From Streptomyces sp. IMTB 2501 (GTDB lineage: Bacteria; Actinomycetota; Actinomycetes; Streptomycetales; Streptomycetaceae), in the NCBI RefSeq assembly GCF_001953885.1, contig NZ_MQUS01000001.1, positions 1 to 64,000 on the forward strand: 64,000 nt of DNA, in the 5' to 3' direction. Numbering within the stretch: the first letter of the stretch is position 1; each line of letters opens with the position of its first letter. The position numbers were made by a program, and so were the translations under genes. Of this stretch, positions 8,190 through 16,788 are shown in pieces. The notes below the pieces were generated by a model. It was not told where the DNA came from, ran no database searches, and saw only the letters and a list, made by a program, of their open reading frames with translations.

Positions 8190-9376
8190 GGTCACCCTAT
8201 TTCGACGACGGCCACGCCGCCTTCCGTGAGGAGGTGCGCGTGTTCCTGGCCGCCGAGGTGATGCCGTACGCCGCCCGCTGGGAGGAACAGGACACCGTCC
8301 CCACTCCGGTGTGGAAACTCCTCGGCGAGCGCGGCTACTTGGGCCTGTTGCACCCGCGTGCCGTCGGCGGAGGCGAACGCGACCTGTTCACCTCCGTCGT
8401 CTTCCTGGAGGAACTCGGCCGCACCGGGTTCGGCGGGCTGCGGGCGGCCGTCTCCGTCCATGCCTACATGGCCACGCACTACCTCTCCTGGGTCGGCGGG
8501 CCCGGCCTGTGCCAGGAGTACCTGGCGCCGGCCGTGCGGGGCGAGCGGGTGGCCGCCCTCGCGATCACCGAACCGGGCGCCGGGGCCGATCTGTCGGGCC
8601 TGGCCACCACGGCCGTGCGGGACGGCGACCACTTCGTCGTCGAGGGCACCAAGTCGATGGTCAGCAACGCCATGACCGCCGACTTCCTCGTCACCGCGGT
8701 GCGCACGGCCCCCGGCGGATCCGGACCCCGCGGCGCGACCGGGCTGTCCCTGCTGGTGATCGACACCGCGCTGCCCGGCGTCACCCGCACCCCGCAGCGC
8801 ACCCTCGGCTGGCGTTCCGCAGGCACCGCCACCGTCACCTTCGGCGCGGTGCGGATCCCCGCCGACCGGCTCATCGGCCGGCTCGACCACGGCTTCTACT
8901 ACCTCATGCGCGGACTGCAGCTGGAACGCCTGGTCGCCGCCACCCTGGCCCTCGGCGGCATGGACCGCACCCTGGACGAGCTGCGCGCCTTCCTGCGCGC
9001 ACGCGAAGTCGCCGGCGAGGAACTCGCGCACAAGCAGGCGCTCGTGCACCGCGTCGCCGACCTGGCGACCGAACTGGCGGCCGCACGGCAGCTCGTGCAC
9101 CACACCGCGTGGCTGTACGAACAGGGCGAACTGCCCGCCGTGGAGTGCTCGATGGCCAAACTGCACACCACCGAGCTGGCCTGCCGGCTCGCCGACACCG
9201 CGCTGCAACTGCAGGGTTCGCACGGCTACCTGGATACCTCCTACGCGGCCCGCGCCCAGCGGGACGCCCGCGCCGCCACCATCGCCGCGGGGCCCAGCGA
9301 GGTGATGCGCGACCTCATCGGCCGGGCGGTGCTCAACCGTCCCGCCGACCGGAGCTCGGCGGCGAAGGGGAAGTGA
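8186..9376 (+). CDS. Acyl-CoA dehydrogenase-like flavoprotein
   Basis: 396 aa, GTG start overlapping the thioesterase stop (GTGA). It shows the ACAD signature AITEPGAGADLSG (FAD and substrate binding) and the C-terminal LQGSHGYL and AGPSEVMRDLIGR segments. Length is typical for the family. In NRPS clusters, relatives oxidise aminoacyl groups tethered to carrier proteins rather than CoA esters. The carrier-bound chlorothreonine derivative is therefore a possible substrate; that is inference from context. The C-terminal EVMRDLIGR replaces the EIMR seen in catabolic short-chain ACADs. Confidence 0.85.
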   Translation: MRSPYFDDGHAAFREEVRVFLAAEVMPYAARWEEQDTVPTPVWKLLGERGYLGLLHPRAVGGGERDLFTSVVFLEELGRTGFGGLRAAVSVHAYMATHYLSWVGGPGLCQEYLAPAVRGERVAALAITEPGAGADLSGLATTAVRDGDHFVVEGTKSMVSNAMTADFLVTAVRTAPGGSGPRGATGLSLLVIDTALPGVTRTPQRTLGWRSAGTATVTFGAVRIPADRLIGRLDHGFYYLMRGLQLERLVAATLALGGMDRTLDELRAFLRAREVAGEELAHKQALVHRVADLATELAAARQLVHHTAWLYEQGELPAVECSMAKLHTTELACRLADTALQLQGSHGYLDTSYAARAQRDARAATIAAGPSEVMRDLIGRAVLNRPADRSSAAKGK

Positions 9377-10680
9377 TGGGCAATCAAACGGCTTATTTCT
9401 TCCTGGCGTTGGCCCTCGTGCTGGGGGTGGCGCGGCTGTGCGCCGCGGGCTCCCGCCGGCTGGGGCAGCCGGCCGTGGTCGGCGAGATCGTCGCCGGTGT
9501 GCTGCTCGGCTCGACGCTGCTGTCCCAGACCTGGAGCTGGCGGCACGCCGTCCCGTACGACGAGGTCCAGCCGCTCCTCGGGGCGCTGGCCAACGTCGGT
9601 CTGGCTCTGTTCATGTTCGTCATCGGCTACGAGATGGACCCGGCCTTCCTGCGCGGCAGCGGCCGTACCGCCCTGTGCGTGGCGACCGGTTCGGTGGTGT
9701 TGCCCCTGGTCGGCGGCTGCCTCGCGGCGCTGCCGTTCGCGGCGGACCACGCGCCCTCGGGCGCGCCGGGATTCGTGCTGTTCATCGGCGTCGCCCTGTC
9801 CGTCACCGCCTTCCCGGTCCTCGCGCGGATCCTCGCCGACCAACGGCTCAACCACACTCCCATCGGCCGGATCGCCATGGCCGCCGCGGGCGTGAACGAC
9901 CTCGTCGCCTGGGCCTGCCTCGCCGTCGTCGCCGCGCTGTTCACCAGCACCCAGTCCTGGCACATGGCGTTCGTCCCCCTCTATCTGGCGCTGCTGATCT
10001 GGGTGGTGCGCCCGCTGACCGCCCGGCTGCTGCGCGGGCGCGGGGCGGGGGCACCGGACCCGGCGGCGGCCGTGGTCGTGGTGGCCGCCGGGCTCATGGC
10101 CTCCTGCGCGGCCACGGAATGGCTCGGCATCCACTTCGTCTTCGGGGCGTTCGCCTTCGGCGCGGTCATGCCACGCGAGGGCGCCGGGGAGCGGCTGCGG
10201 GTCTCCGTGATGGACGGACTGGAGAAGTCGGCCACCCAGATCCTGCTCCCCGTCTACTTCGTGGTCGCCGGTACCCGCGTAGATCTGACCACGTTCCGCG
10301 CGGCACACCTCGGTGAGCTGGCGGTCATGCTGGCGGTGGCGGTCGTCACGAAGATGGCCGGTGCCGGCCTCGGTGCCGCCGCGGCCGGACTGCCCCGGCG
10401 GGAGGTGCGGACCGTCGCGGTGCTGATGAACACCCGTGGCCTCACCGAGATCGTCATCCTCACCGTGGGACTCCAACTGCACTTCATCGACCAGGCGTTC
10501 TACTCGATCCTGGTGGTGATGGCAGTGCTGACCACTGTCATGACCGGACCACTGCTCCTCGCCCGCCGCGCCACGGAGGGGGACGGTGTGCCCGTGGAGC
10601 GCGGGGCGGACCGTGTTCCGGAGCCCGCGGCAGGCGGCCGGGAGGAGACCCGCCCAGCGCATCAGGACAAGCGGTCCTGA
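9376..10680 (+). CDS. Cation/proton antiporter, CPA2 (KefB/NapA-like)
   Basis: 434 aa with about 12 membrane segments. Features of the family are the early GQPAVVGEIVAGVLLG, the MFVIGYEMD segment, ALSVTAFPVLARIL, and AAGVNDLVAWACLA with the conserved Asp. The ATG overlaps the dehydrogenase stop (ATGA). Antiporters of this type occur in several antibiotic clusters as candidate self-resistance or export proteins. The C-terminal 40 residues are hydrophilic and lack a TrkA-N domain. Confidence 0.85.
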   Translation: MGNQTAYFFLALALVLGVARLCAAGSRRLGQPAVVGEIVAGVLLGSTLLSQTWSWRHAVPYDEVQPLLGALANVGLALFMFVIGYEMDPAFLRGSGRTALCVATGSVVLPLVGGCLAALPFAADHAPSGAPGFVLFIGVALSVTAFPVLARILADQRLNHTPIGRIAMAAAGVNDLVAWACLAVVAALFTSTQSWHMAFVPLYLALLIWVVRPLTARLLRGRGAGAPDPAAAVVVVAAGLMASCAATEWLGIHFVFGAFAFGAVMPREGAGERLRVSVMDGLEKSATQILLPVYFVVAGTRVDLTTFRAAHLGELAVMLAVAVVTKMAGAGLGAAAAGLPRREVRTVAVLMNTRGLTEIVILTVGLQLHFIDQAFYSILVVMAVLTTVMTGPLLLARRATEGDGVPVERGADRVPEPAAGGREETRPAHQDKRS

Positions 10681-10690
10681 CGGCCCCGCC

Positions 10691-12388
10691 TCAGGCAGGC
10701 CGCACGGACTCGTCCCACACGCTGGTGCGCAGCAGCCCCGCGCGGTGCAGCCGCTGCTCCAGTTCCAGGACCCCCTGCGCCGCCTGCCGCGGACACGGAG
10801 CGGCCACCCCGATCAGACCCCAGCGCCCGGCCACGGAGGTGATCGCCCGCGCCCACCCCTCGTGCCCGGGCCGCTCGACGCTGTCCTCCAGCCGCTTCAG
10901 ATCCGTCTCCGGCGTCGGCCGCACCACCTTCGTCGCCGCGTACACCCCCTGCCGCCTGCCGAGCGTCTCCCGCGCCTCGGCGAGGAACGCCCGCACGTAC
11001 TCGGCACCGTTCGAGGAAAGGTTCAGATCCTGCATGGCGACCACGGTCCGCCGGCCGAAACGGCCACCCAGACGGGCGATGGCGAAGTCCACGCCGCCCT
11101 TGACGAACCCCAGATCGCGCCCCGAACCCTGGAACGCACCGTGCAATGCCGCCATGCCCTCCTGTACGGCACGGAACTGAGCGGCCGTGATGTCGAACCG
11201 GGCGCAGGTCTCCTCGTCCACGTACACGCTGCCCTCCCAGACGCTGCCCCGGGTGATCTGCACCGTTCCGCCCTCGGCGGGCTGCCCGGCCACCACATGG
11301 GCGGAGGGCGCCAGGATGAACTCGTAGCCGGGGACGCGGTGGCGCAGATAGTGGGTGTGCGCCTCCAGGACGTAGTCCTCCTCGGTCTCCATCGCCTGGC
11401 GGGCCAGCGCGTCGAGCGCCGCGTCGTCGGCGAGGGGCACCGCCATGCGGATCCTGCTGCCGGTGAGTGCCTCGGCGGGTTTGAAGCAGCCGAGCTCCAG
11501 CCCGTACCGCTCGCGCAGCAGGCGGGCCGCCGTGTGCACCCGGTGGCGCAGCAGCGCCTCGTCGGCGCCGGCCCGGGACACCGAGTAGCCGGGCAGCCGG
11601 GGTAGCAGGACACCGAACTCCCGGTGGAACGCGGTCACTTCGGCCTCGGCCGCCAAGGTGGTCTCCGGCGCGCGCTCCGCGCCCGGCGCGGCGAGGCCCA
11701 CCGCGTCCTCGACCGTCGGGTACAGCGTCGTCTTCCGGTTCCAGCGCTCGGCGACCTCCGGCCCGTTGGCGTCCACCCGCAGCTGCTCCAGGCCCGCCGC
11801 GCGCTTCAGCCAGAGCAGCAGCACCCGTGCCTCGGTGTCGATCGCGAACAGCCGCACCACCGTCTCCGGTGCCGCGCTCAGCTGCCGGACCAGGCGCTCC
11901 AGGGGTCCGGCCGGCCGGTCCGGGAGCGAGTCGACCGCCATCGCGAGCAGGGCGTGCGTCAGGTAGTAGTAGCGCAGCTCGGGTACCTCCACGGGAACCG
12001 CCTCGGACGCCGCCACCGCCTGCCGCCACGGCTCGCCCCGGCCCACGACCAGGTCGCCCGGCGCGGCCAGATACACCGCCCGCGCTTCGTTGTAGGCCGA
12101 GAAGTCGTCCGGCGAGCGGCCGAGGGCCAGTTGGGCCACGTCGGCCTCGAAGCAGCCCTTCAGCGTGGACGCGGTGCCGAGCACGATGGCCGGTACCTGG
12201 CCGCGCGGTGCCCCGAACGGCAGCAGCTCCTTGCCCGCAGCCTCCTTCGCACCGGCCAGATCCGTCCCGAGCAGACGCCGTGAGACCTGCTCCAGTTCCT
12301 CGGCCGAGAGCAGATCGGGCCCGGTGACGAACCCCTCCCACGCCAGGGTCCTGCCACGGTGAACGACGGTCTGTTCCTGTTTCTGCAT
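10691..12388 (-). CDS. Putative ATP-grasp-like ligase, family unrecognised
   Basis: 565 aa, convergent with the antiporter gene (11 bp apart). I do not recognise a named family. The middle contains CFKPAEALTGSRI, which resembles the ATP-grasp phosphate-binding Lys strand. The C-terminal half contains VKGGVDFAIARLGG followed by VVAMQDLNLSSNGAEY, a pattern like the metal-binding end of ATP-grasp folds (usually ExNxR). If correct, it could form an amide or ester bond with a carboxylic or amino acid, for example joining the cluster product to another residue. It may instead belong to an unrelated single-gene unit. The start at 12388 faces the riboswitch-containing region. Confidence 0.5.
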   Translation of the reverse strand: MQKQEQTVVHRGRTLAWEGFVTGPDLLSAEELEQVSRRLLGTDLAGAKEAAGKELLPFGAPRGQVPAIVLGTASTLKGCFEADVAQLALGRSPDDFSAYNEARAVYLAAPGDLVVGRGEPWRQAVAASEAVPVEVPELRYYYLTHALLAMAVDSLPDRPAGPLERLVRQLSAAPETVVRLFAIDTEARVLLLWLKRAAGLEQLRVDANGPEVAERWNRKTTLYPTVEDAVGLAAPGAERAPETTLAAEAEVTAFHREFGVLLPRLPGYSVSRAGADEALLRHRVHTAARLLRERYGLELGCFKPAEALTGSRIRMAVPLADDAALDALARQAMETEEDYVLEAHTHYLRHRVPGYEFILAPSAHVVAGQPAEGGTVQITRGSVWEGSVYVDEETCARFDITAAQFRAVQEGMAALHGAFQGSGRDLGFVKGGVDFAIARLGGRFGRRTVVAMQDLNLSSNGAEYVRAFLAEARETLGRRQGVYAATKVVRPTPETDLKRLEDSVERPGHEGWARAITSVAGRWGLIGVAAPCPRQAAQGVLELEQRLHRAGLLRTSVWDESVRPA

Positions 12389-12540
12389 CCACGGCTCCAG
12401 GATTCGGTGCGGAAAGCGACAGCTCGATCACATTCTGTATCCCCCCGAACGGCGGCGAGACCGCACACAGGTCACGACAGCCTCACTCACAGCATGCGCC
12501 CGAGGGCGCCTTCCGGCCGCGGCGCCGGTGATGGGATGAT

Positions 12541-12700
12541 GATCGACGACATCAAGGCGACGGCGGTCCGAGGAAGCCGGTGGAAATCCGGCGCGGTCCC
12601 GCCACTGTGACCGGTGAGCGAGTTCCGGCAGGCCACCGCCCCGTCCGGGGTGGGAAGGCGGGGCGAGCGGCGACCCGGGAGCCAGGAGACTCACGCGGTC
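12541..12700 (+). ncRNA. Cobalamin riboswitch 1
   Basis: The conserved adenosylcobalamin aptamer segments are visible in order: aggaagccggtg, gaaatccggcgcggtc, ccgccactgtgacc, and the B12 box gagccaggagact ending near 12692. It is transcribed rightwards toward the ferredoxin-like gene at 12753. The ribosome site of that gene lies about 45 nt after the B12 box, in a G/C-rich stretch that could pair with it, so translational repression by cobalamin is likely. Confidence 0.9.
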
Positions 12701-12752
12701 GCCTCCTCGACGGACACCGGGGCGGATCTCCCCGGGAGGGGAGTGGTGCGGC

Positions 12753-13139
12753 GTGCCCGAGAGGCCGACGCGGAGAGCATCAGGCGGTGCGGCACCGTGC
12801 CGGGTCGTGGTGTGCCGGGACTGCTGCTGCGGCAGCCCCAAGGTGACCGGGGTCGATCACGCGGCGCAGACCGCGCGGCTGCGGGCGGAGATGCCGGTCC
12901 GTGTTTCCGGGTGTCTCGACGTGTGCGACCAGGCCAACGTCATCGTCGTACAGCCCTCGGCCGCGGGCCGGGCCGCCGGTGCGCGGCCGGTCTGGCTCGG
13001 GCTCGTCAACGACGCGGACGCGACCGAGGACATCGTCACCTGGGTGCGCGCCGGCGGCCCGGGCGTGGCTCCCCGGCCGGACATCCTCGACCTGTACACC
13101 TTCACGCCGCCCCGGCGCCGCGCGGATCCCCCGGCGTGA
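12753..13139 (+). CDS. (2Fe-2S) ferredoxin-like, thioredoxin-fold protein
   Basis: 128 aa. The sequence VVVCRDCCCGSP followed by GCLDVCDQAN gives the Cys pattern of thioredoxin-like [2Fe-2S] ferredoxins. It lies directly under a cobalamin riboswitch, and genes of this type commonly sit beside CbtA/CbtB cobalt transporters in actinomycetes, so a role in cobalt or cobalamin metabolism is likely, perhaps as an electron carrier for cobalt reduction. GTG start with a gggagggg ribosome site. The extra adjacent Cys (DCCCG) means cluster ligands cannot be assigned by eye. Confidence 0.8.
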   Translation: MPERPTRRASGGAAPCRVVVCRDCCCGSPKVTGVDHAAQTARLRAEMPVRVSGCLDVCDQANVIVVQPSAAGRAAGARPVWLGLVNDADATEDIVTWVRAGGPGVAPRPDILDLYTFTPPRRRADPPA

Positions 13140-13557
13140 AGTGAGCGTGGCGCGATCACCGCGGCGAGCGCAGGACGCGCTGGACGCCCAGCCCACGCGC
13201 CAGGCCGTCCTGGACGCCGTACTGCTGCCCGCCGGCTGGCTCCTCGGCCGCGCGGGCGACGGCTTCCGCATCGCGATGAACGGCCGGCACGGCGGCCGGA
13301 TCGGCATCGCCGCCTGCTCGACGCCGAGGCACCGCGTTTCCGCCTCGCCGGCAGGGCGACCGAGCCGGCCGCCGCCCGCGCACACCGGATACTCGGTGGC
13401 CGACCGCGCGCTCCAACGGCACGGCGGCCACGGCTGCCTCAGCGAGTACGGCATCCAGAAGAACGTCCGCGACCTGCGGGTCCATCAATTCCCGGAAGGA
13501 ACCGACGAGATCATGCGCGTCATTGTGGCCCGCGGCCTGACGGAGGCGTTCGGATGA
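13140..13557 (+). pseudogene. Acyl-CoA dehydrogenase remnant (isobutyryl-CoA dehydrogenase type)
   Basis: One open frame of about 138 codons joins two distant parts of a short-chain acyl-CoA dehydrogenase. The first, around GDGFRIAMNGRHGGR, is the mid-protein substrate loop; the second, RHGGHGCLSEYGIQ through EGTDEIMRVIVARGL, is the C-terminus. The N-terminal half and the segment between the two parts are deleted. The frame ends in ATGA with the hydrolase gene start, so the original operon junction is preserved. It cannot encode a working enzyme. Confidence 0.85.
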
Positions 13558-14630
13558 CCGGCACCGAAGAGCCCGTCCTGTTCCACACCACCGGCCGGGC
13601 CGCCCACATCACCCTCAACCGGCCCCGGGCCCTCAACGCCCTCACCCACACCATGGTGCGCCGTATCGACGCGGCGCTGACCGCCTGGGAACACGACCCG
13701 GCCGTCGAGACCGTGGTCATCACCGGCGCCGGAGAGCGCGGACTGTGCGCGGGCGGCGACATCCGCGCCGTCCACGACGACGCCCGGGACGGCGACGGCA
13801 CCGCATCGGCCGCGTTCTGGCGCGACGAGTACCACCTCAACGCCCGTATCGCCCGCTACCCCAAGCCGTACGTCGCGCTCATGGACGGCATCGTGATGGG
13901 CGGCGGGGTCGGCGTCTCGGCGCACGGCAGCGTCCGGATGGTCACCGAACGGTCGCGGGTCGCCGTGCCGGAGACCGGCATCGGCTTCGTGCCCGACGTC
14001 GGCGGCACCTATCTGCTCGCCCTCGCCCCGGGCGAACTGGGCACCCATCTCGCGCTGACAGGCGCGCAGATCGGCGCCGGCGACGCCCTGCTGTGCGGCC
14101 TCGCCGACCACTGCGTACCGTCCGCCGCGCTCCGCTCCCTCGTCGACGACCTCGCCGAGATGCCCGTACCCGACGTCCTCGCCCGGCACGTACAGCCGTC
14201 GCCGCAAGGGGAGTTGGCGGCAAGGCGTGAGTGGATCGACGCCTGCTACGCCGCCGACTCGGTCGAGGAGATCGTCCACCGGCTGTTCGCCCACGGCGGC
14301 CCGGAGGCGAAGGAGGCCGCCGAGACCCTGCTCGCCAAGTCGCCCACCGCCCTCAAGGTCACCCTGGCCGCCGTCCGCCGCGCCCGGCGCCTCGGCTCGC
14401 TGGAACGGGTCCTCGACCAGGAGTACCGCGTCTCCTGCGCCGCGCTGAGCACACCCGACCTGGTGGAGGGCGTCCGTGCCCAGCTCATCGACAAGGACCG
14501 CGATCCGCGCTGGTCCCCGGCGACCCTCGTCGAGGTCTCCGACGCCGACGTGGCCCGCTTCTTCGTTCCGCTCGGCGACCGCGAACTGGGGCTCGCCGGG
14601 CCCGACTGCGCCCAGGAGATCCCCTGGTGA
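13554..14630 (+). CDS. 3-hydroxyisobutyryl-CoA hydrolase (enoyl-CoA hydratase superfamily)
   Basis: 358 aa. The N-terminus has the crotonase fold: ITLNRPRALNALTH, then CAGGDIRA (oxyanion hole) and GGGVGVSAHGS; the extended C-terminus is typical of 3-hydroxyisobutyryl-CoA hydrolases of valine breakdown. The acidic residue in EVPETGIGF-type sequence (here PETGIGFVPD) fits the hydrolase subfamily. It is full length with no disruption. Its original neighbours, an acyl-CoA dehydrogenase before it and a hydroxyisobutyrate dehydrogenase and an enoyl-CoA hydratase after it, are all broken, so the pathway step is stranded here unless other copies exist elsewhere. Confidence 0.88.
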   Translation: MTGTEEPVLFHTTGRAAHITLNRPRALNALTHTMVRRIDAALTAWEHDPAVETVVITGAGERGLCAGGDIRAVHDDARDGDGTASAAFWRDEYHLNARIARYPKPYVALMDGIVMGGGVGVSAHGSVRMVTERSRVAVPETGIGFVPDVGGTYLLALAPGELGTHLALTGAQIGAGDALLCGLADHCVPSAALRSLVDDLAEMPVPDVLARHVQPSPQGELAARREWIDACYAADSVEEIVHRLFAHGGPEAKEAAETLLAKSPTALKVTLAAVRRARRLGSLERVLDQEYRVSCAALSTPDLVEGVRAQLIDKDRDPRWSPATLVEVSDADVARFFVPLGDRELGLAGPDCAQEIPW

Positions 14631-15157
14631 GCGGGATGGCCGGGGTCATCGGACTCGGGCACATGGGCGCCCCAGGGCCGCCAAACTGGTCTGGTCCGGC
14701 CACCGGTTGAGCGGTCACGACCTCGCGTCGGCGCTCCTCGGCCGTGCCACGCACGCGGGCGAGCCCGCGCCCTCGGCCGCCGACGCGGACGCCGAGGTGG
14801 TCGTCACCGTGCTCCGCGCCGGCCGCCAGGTCCTCGGCCTCTACGGCACCGCCCTCCCGGCGGCCCGGCACCCTGTCCGTCGACTGCCCCACCATCGGCG
14901 TCGCCGACGCCCGCACCGCCCACGCCCGCGCGGCCGCCGCCGGAATGCGGGCCCCGGACGCGCCCGTCTCCGGCGCAGTGGCCGACGCCGAGGCCGGCAC
15001 GCTCACGTCCATGTCCGGCGGACGAGAGGCCGAATTCGCCGGGGCGCGGCCCCTGTTGGAGGCCACGGGCAAGAAGGCGGTCCACTGCGGCGGTCCCCGG
15101 GCGCCGGGCACCCCCAGACCCGCCGCCGACCACCAGGGACCGGAGCGCAGCACAGGC
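14627..15157 (+). pseudogene. 3-hydroxyisobutyrate dehydrogenase remnant (mmsB type)
   Basis: The GTG at 14627 overlaps the hydrolase stop and begins with the NAD-binding motif VIGLGHMGAP. The reading frame then shifts: GHRLSGHDL and AEVVVTVLRAGR continue in a second frame, and the phosphogluconate-dehydrogenase-type motif DAPVSGAVADAEAGTL in a third. The sequence degenerates after KKAVHCGG, so the C-terminal catalytic domain is missing. There are at least two frameshifts and a truncation. Confidence 0.85.
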
Positions 15158-15398
15158 ATGAGCACGCACCCGGCCGCCGAATACGAGACCGTCGACTCGT
15201 TCTCCCCTGGGACCGGTTCGGACAGCCCCGTACGCCGATCGCGGCGGCCGTGGCGGGATACGCTGACCGGACACCACCCTCGCGGAAGGCGTCCGCTTCG
15301 AACGGCGTCTGTTCCACGCGGTGTTCGCGACCGCCGACCAGCAGGAGGGGATGGCGGCCTTCATCGACGAACGGCCGCCCGGATTCCGCCACCGCTGA
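15158..15398 (+). pseudogene. Enoyl-CoA hydratase remnant
   Basis: An ATG at 15158 opens a start (EYETV) like crotonase N-termini. Soon after, the frame jumps, and the last 40 codons before the TGA at 15396 read as a clear hydratase C-terminus ([19 protein letters not shown] then [14 protein letters not shown]). Nearly all of the catalytic core has been deleted. Together with the two remnants upstream it marks a decayed branched-chain acyl-CoA degradation operon. Confidence 0.8.
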
Positions 15399-15479
15399 CC
15401 CACCGGCCCCCTGCCGCCCCGCTCGGCGGGAGAGGAAGATCACGTCGGGCGGAGGCGGTCTTGGCCATGTGCGCGTCAG

Positions 15480-15605
15480 GCGGTACGGTCGGTCCGATAT
15501 CGACGACGGCGACACGGAAGCTGGTGAGAATCCGGCACGGTCGCGCCACTGTATGCGGGACCCCCAGGGGGCTCGCGAGTCAGACCCGTGGCCGTCGTCA
15601 TGTGC
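15480..15605 (+). ncRNA. Cobalamin riboswitch 2 (cbtBA leader)
   Basis: A compact cobalamin aptamer: gacacggaagctggtgagaa, tccggcacggtcgcgccact and a shortened B12 box gcgagtcagaccc near 15572-15584. It ends about 60 nt before cbtB, whose ribosome site (agaggagg) follows directly. This short form is common before cbtB in actinomycetes and predicts repression of cobalt uptake when cobalamin is abundant. Confidence 0.88.
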
Positions 15606-15646
15606 ACCACCGAGATGGGACGCGAACTCCCAGAGGAGGTCCTGCC

Positions 15647-15868
15647 ATGGCGCAGACCGTCGCCCAGCCGACAGCCACCACCCCCGTCGTTCCCGCCAAG
15701 CTGCCGCTGAAGGCGATTGCTCCCTGGGCGGTCTTCTTCGGCATCCTCATGATGATCCTGCTCTACTTCATCGGCGCCGAGCAGGGCGCCACCTCCGTGT
15801 TCAACGGCACGGGCGTCCACGAGTGGGTGCACGACGCCCGCCACCTGCTCGGTTTCCCCTGCCACTGA
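15647..15868 (+). CDS. CbtB cobalt transporter subunit
   Basis: 73 aa with a single transmembrane helix (about residues 24-44) and the C-terminal metal-binding motif HEWVHDARHLLGFPCH, rich in His and ending in Cys-His, as in CbtB proteins. CbtB partners CbtA in predicted cobalt uptake for cobalamin synthesis. It sits under a cobalamin riboswitch with cbtA 20 bp downstream. Start ATG with a strong agaggagg ribosome site. Confidence 0.93.
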   Translation: MAQTVAQPTATTPVVPAKLPLKAIAPWAVFFGILMMILLYFIGAEQGATSVFNGTGVHEWVHDARHLLGFPCH

Positions 15869-15888
15869 CGCGGGGACGCCGCACGCCC

Positions 15889-16641
15889 ATGAACTCCGCA
15901 ACCGTACGGAACCTTCTCGTACGGGGCATGCTCGCCGGCCTCGCGGCCGGCGTGCTCGCCCTGATCGCGGCCTATCTCCTCGGTGAGCCGAACGTCGACA
16001 AGGCGATCAGCTACGAGGACGCCCACTCCCACGGGCCGGAGATGGAGGTCGTCTCTCGCTCCCTGCAGTCCACCGCCGGCCTCGCCACCGGCGTCCTCGT
16101 CTACGGGGTCGCCTTCGGCGGCATCGCCGCGCTCGCCTTCTGCTTCGCCCTGGGCCGTGTCGGCCGCTTCAGCCCCCGCGCCACGGCACTGCTGCTGTCG
16201 GGCTGCGCACTGCTCGCCGTGTACGTCGTGCCGTTCCTGAAGTACCCGGCCGGTCCGCCGTCGGTCGGCAACCCCGACACCATCGGCGAGCGGACCACCC
16301 TGTACTTCCTGATGATGGTGCTCAGCGTCCTCCTGGCGATCGCCGCCACCATCCTGGGCAAGCGGCTCGCGCCGAGCCTGGGCACCTGGTGGGCGACCGT
16401 GGCCGCGGTGGCCGCGTTCGCCGTCGTGATCGGACTGGCCTACCAGTTCCTGCCCGTCGTCAACGAGGTGCCGAAGGACTTCTCGGCCACCCTGCTGTGG
16501 CGGTTCCGGCTTGCGGCCCTGGCGATCCAGGTCGTTCTGTGGAGTGGATTCGGCCTCGTCTTCGGCGAGTTGGCCGAGCGGGTGCTGAACCCCAAGCCGG
16601 CCACGGCCCCGAACAGCCGGGCGGTTCCGGCCGGGCGCTGA
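15889..16641 (+). CDS. CbtA cobalt transporter subunit
   Basis: 250 aa with five to six membrane segments. After the first helix comes the conserved hydrophilic loop containing EDAHSHG, a likely metal ligand cluster, and later YPAGPPSVGNPDTIGERT, both typical of CbtA. It forms the cobalt permease with CbtB and is co-transcribed with it from the riboswitch leader. A good hairpin terminator follows 15 bp after the stop. Confidence 0.92.
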   Translation: MNSATVRNLLVRGMLAGLAAGVLALIAAYLLGEPNVDKAISYEDAHSHGPEMEVVSRSLQSTAGLATGVLVYGVAFGGIAALAFCFALGRVGRFSPRATALLLSGCALLAVYVVPFLKYPAGPPSVGNPDTIGERTTLYFLMMVLSVLLAIAATILGKRLAPSLGTWWATVAAVAAFAVVIGLAYQFLPVVNEVPKDFSATLLWRFRLAALAIQVVLWSGFGLVFGELAERVLNPKPATAPNSRAVPAGR

Positions 16642-16655
16642 CTCCTTCCGGACAG

Positions 16656-16690
16656 CAGAGGGCCCTTCGGAACCTTCCGAGGGCCCTCTG
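16656..16690 (+). terminator. Intrinsic terminator after cbtA
   Basis: The sequence beginning cagagggccc is repeated in inverted form ending gggccctctg, giving a G/C-rich stem of about 14 bp (one bulge or mismatch) with a small loop. It lies just after cbtA and ends the cbtB-cbtA transcript. There is no long U tract, as usual in Streptomyces. Confidence 0.8.
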
Positions 16691-16788
16691 GCGTTCTCCG
16701 GACACCGATACGCACGGCACCACGGGCAGGGCACAGGAGAAGCCGCCGAGCGGACGCACACCACCCGGGCGAGGAGCGGAGGAACCGG

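Noticed and set aside
13554..14630. Simple enoyl-CoA hydratase
   Set aside because: The C-terminal extension and PETGIGF segment fit 3-hydroxyisobutyryl-CoA hydrolase better, and neighbours are valine-pathway remnants.
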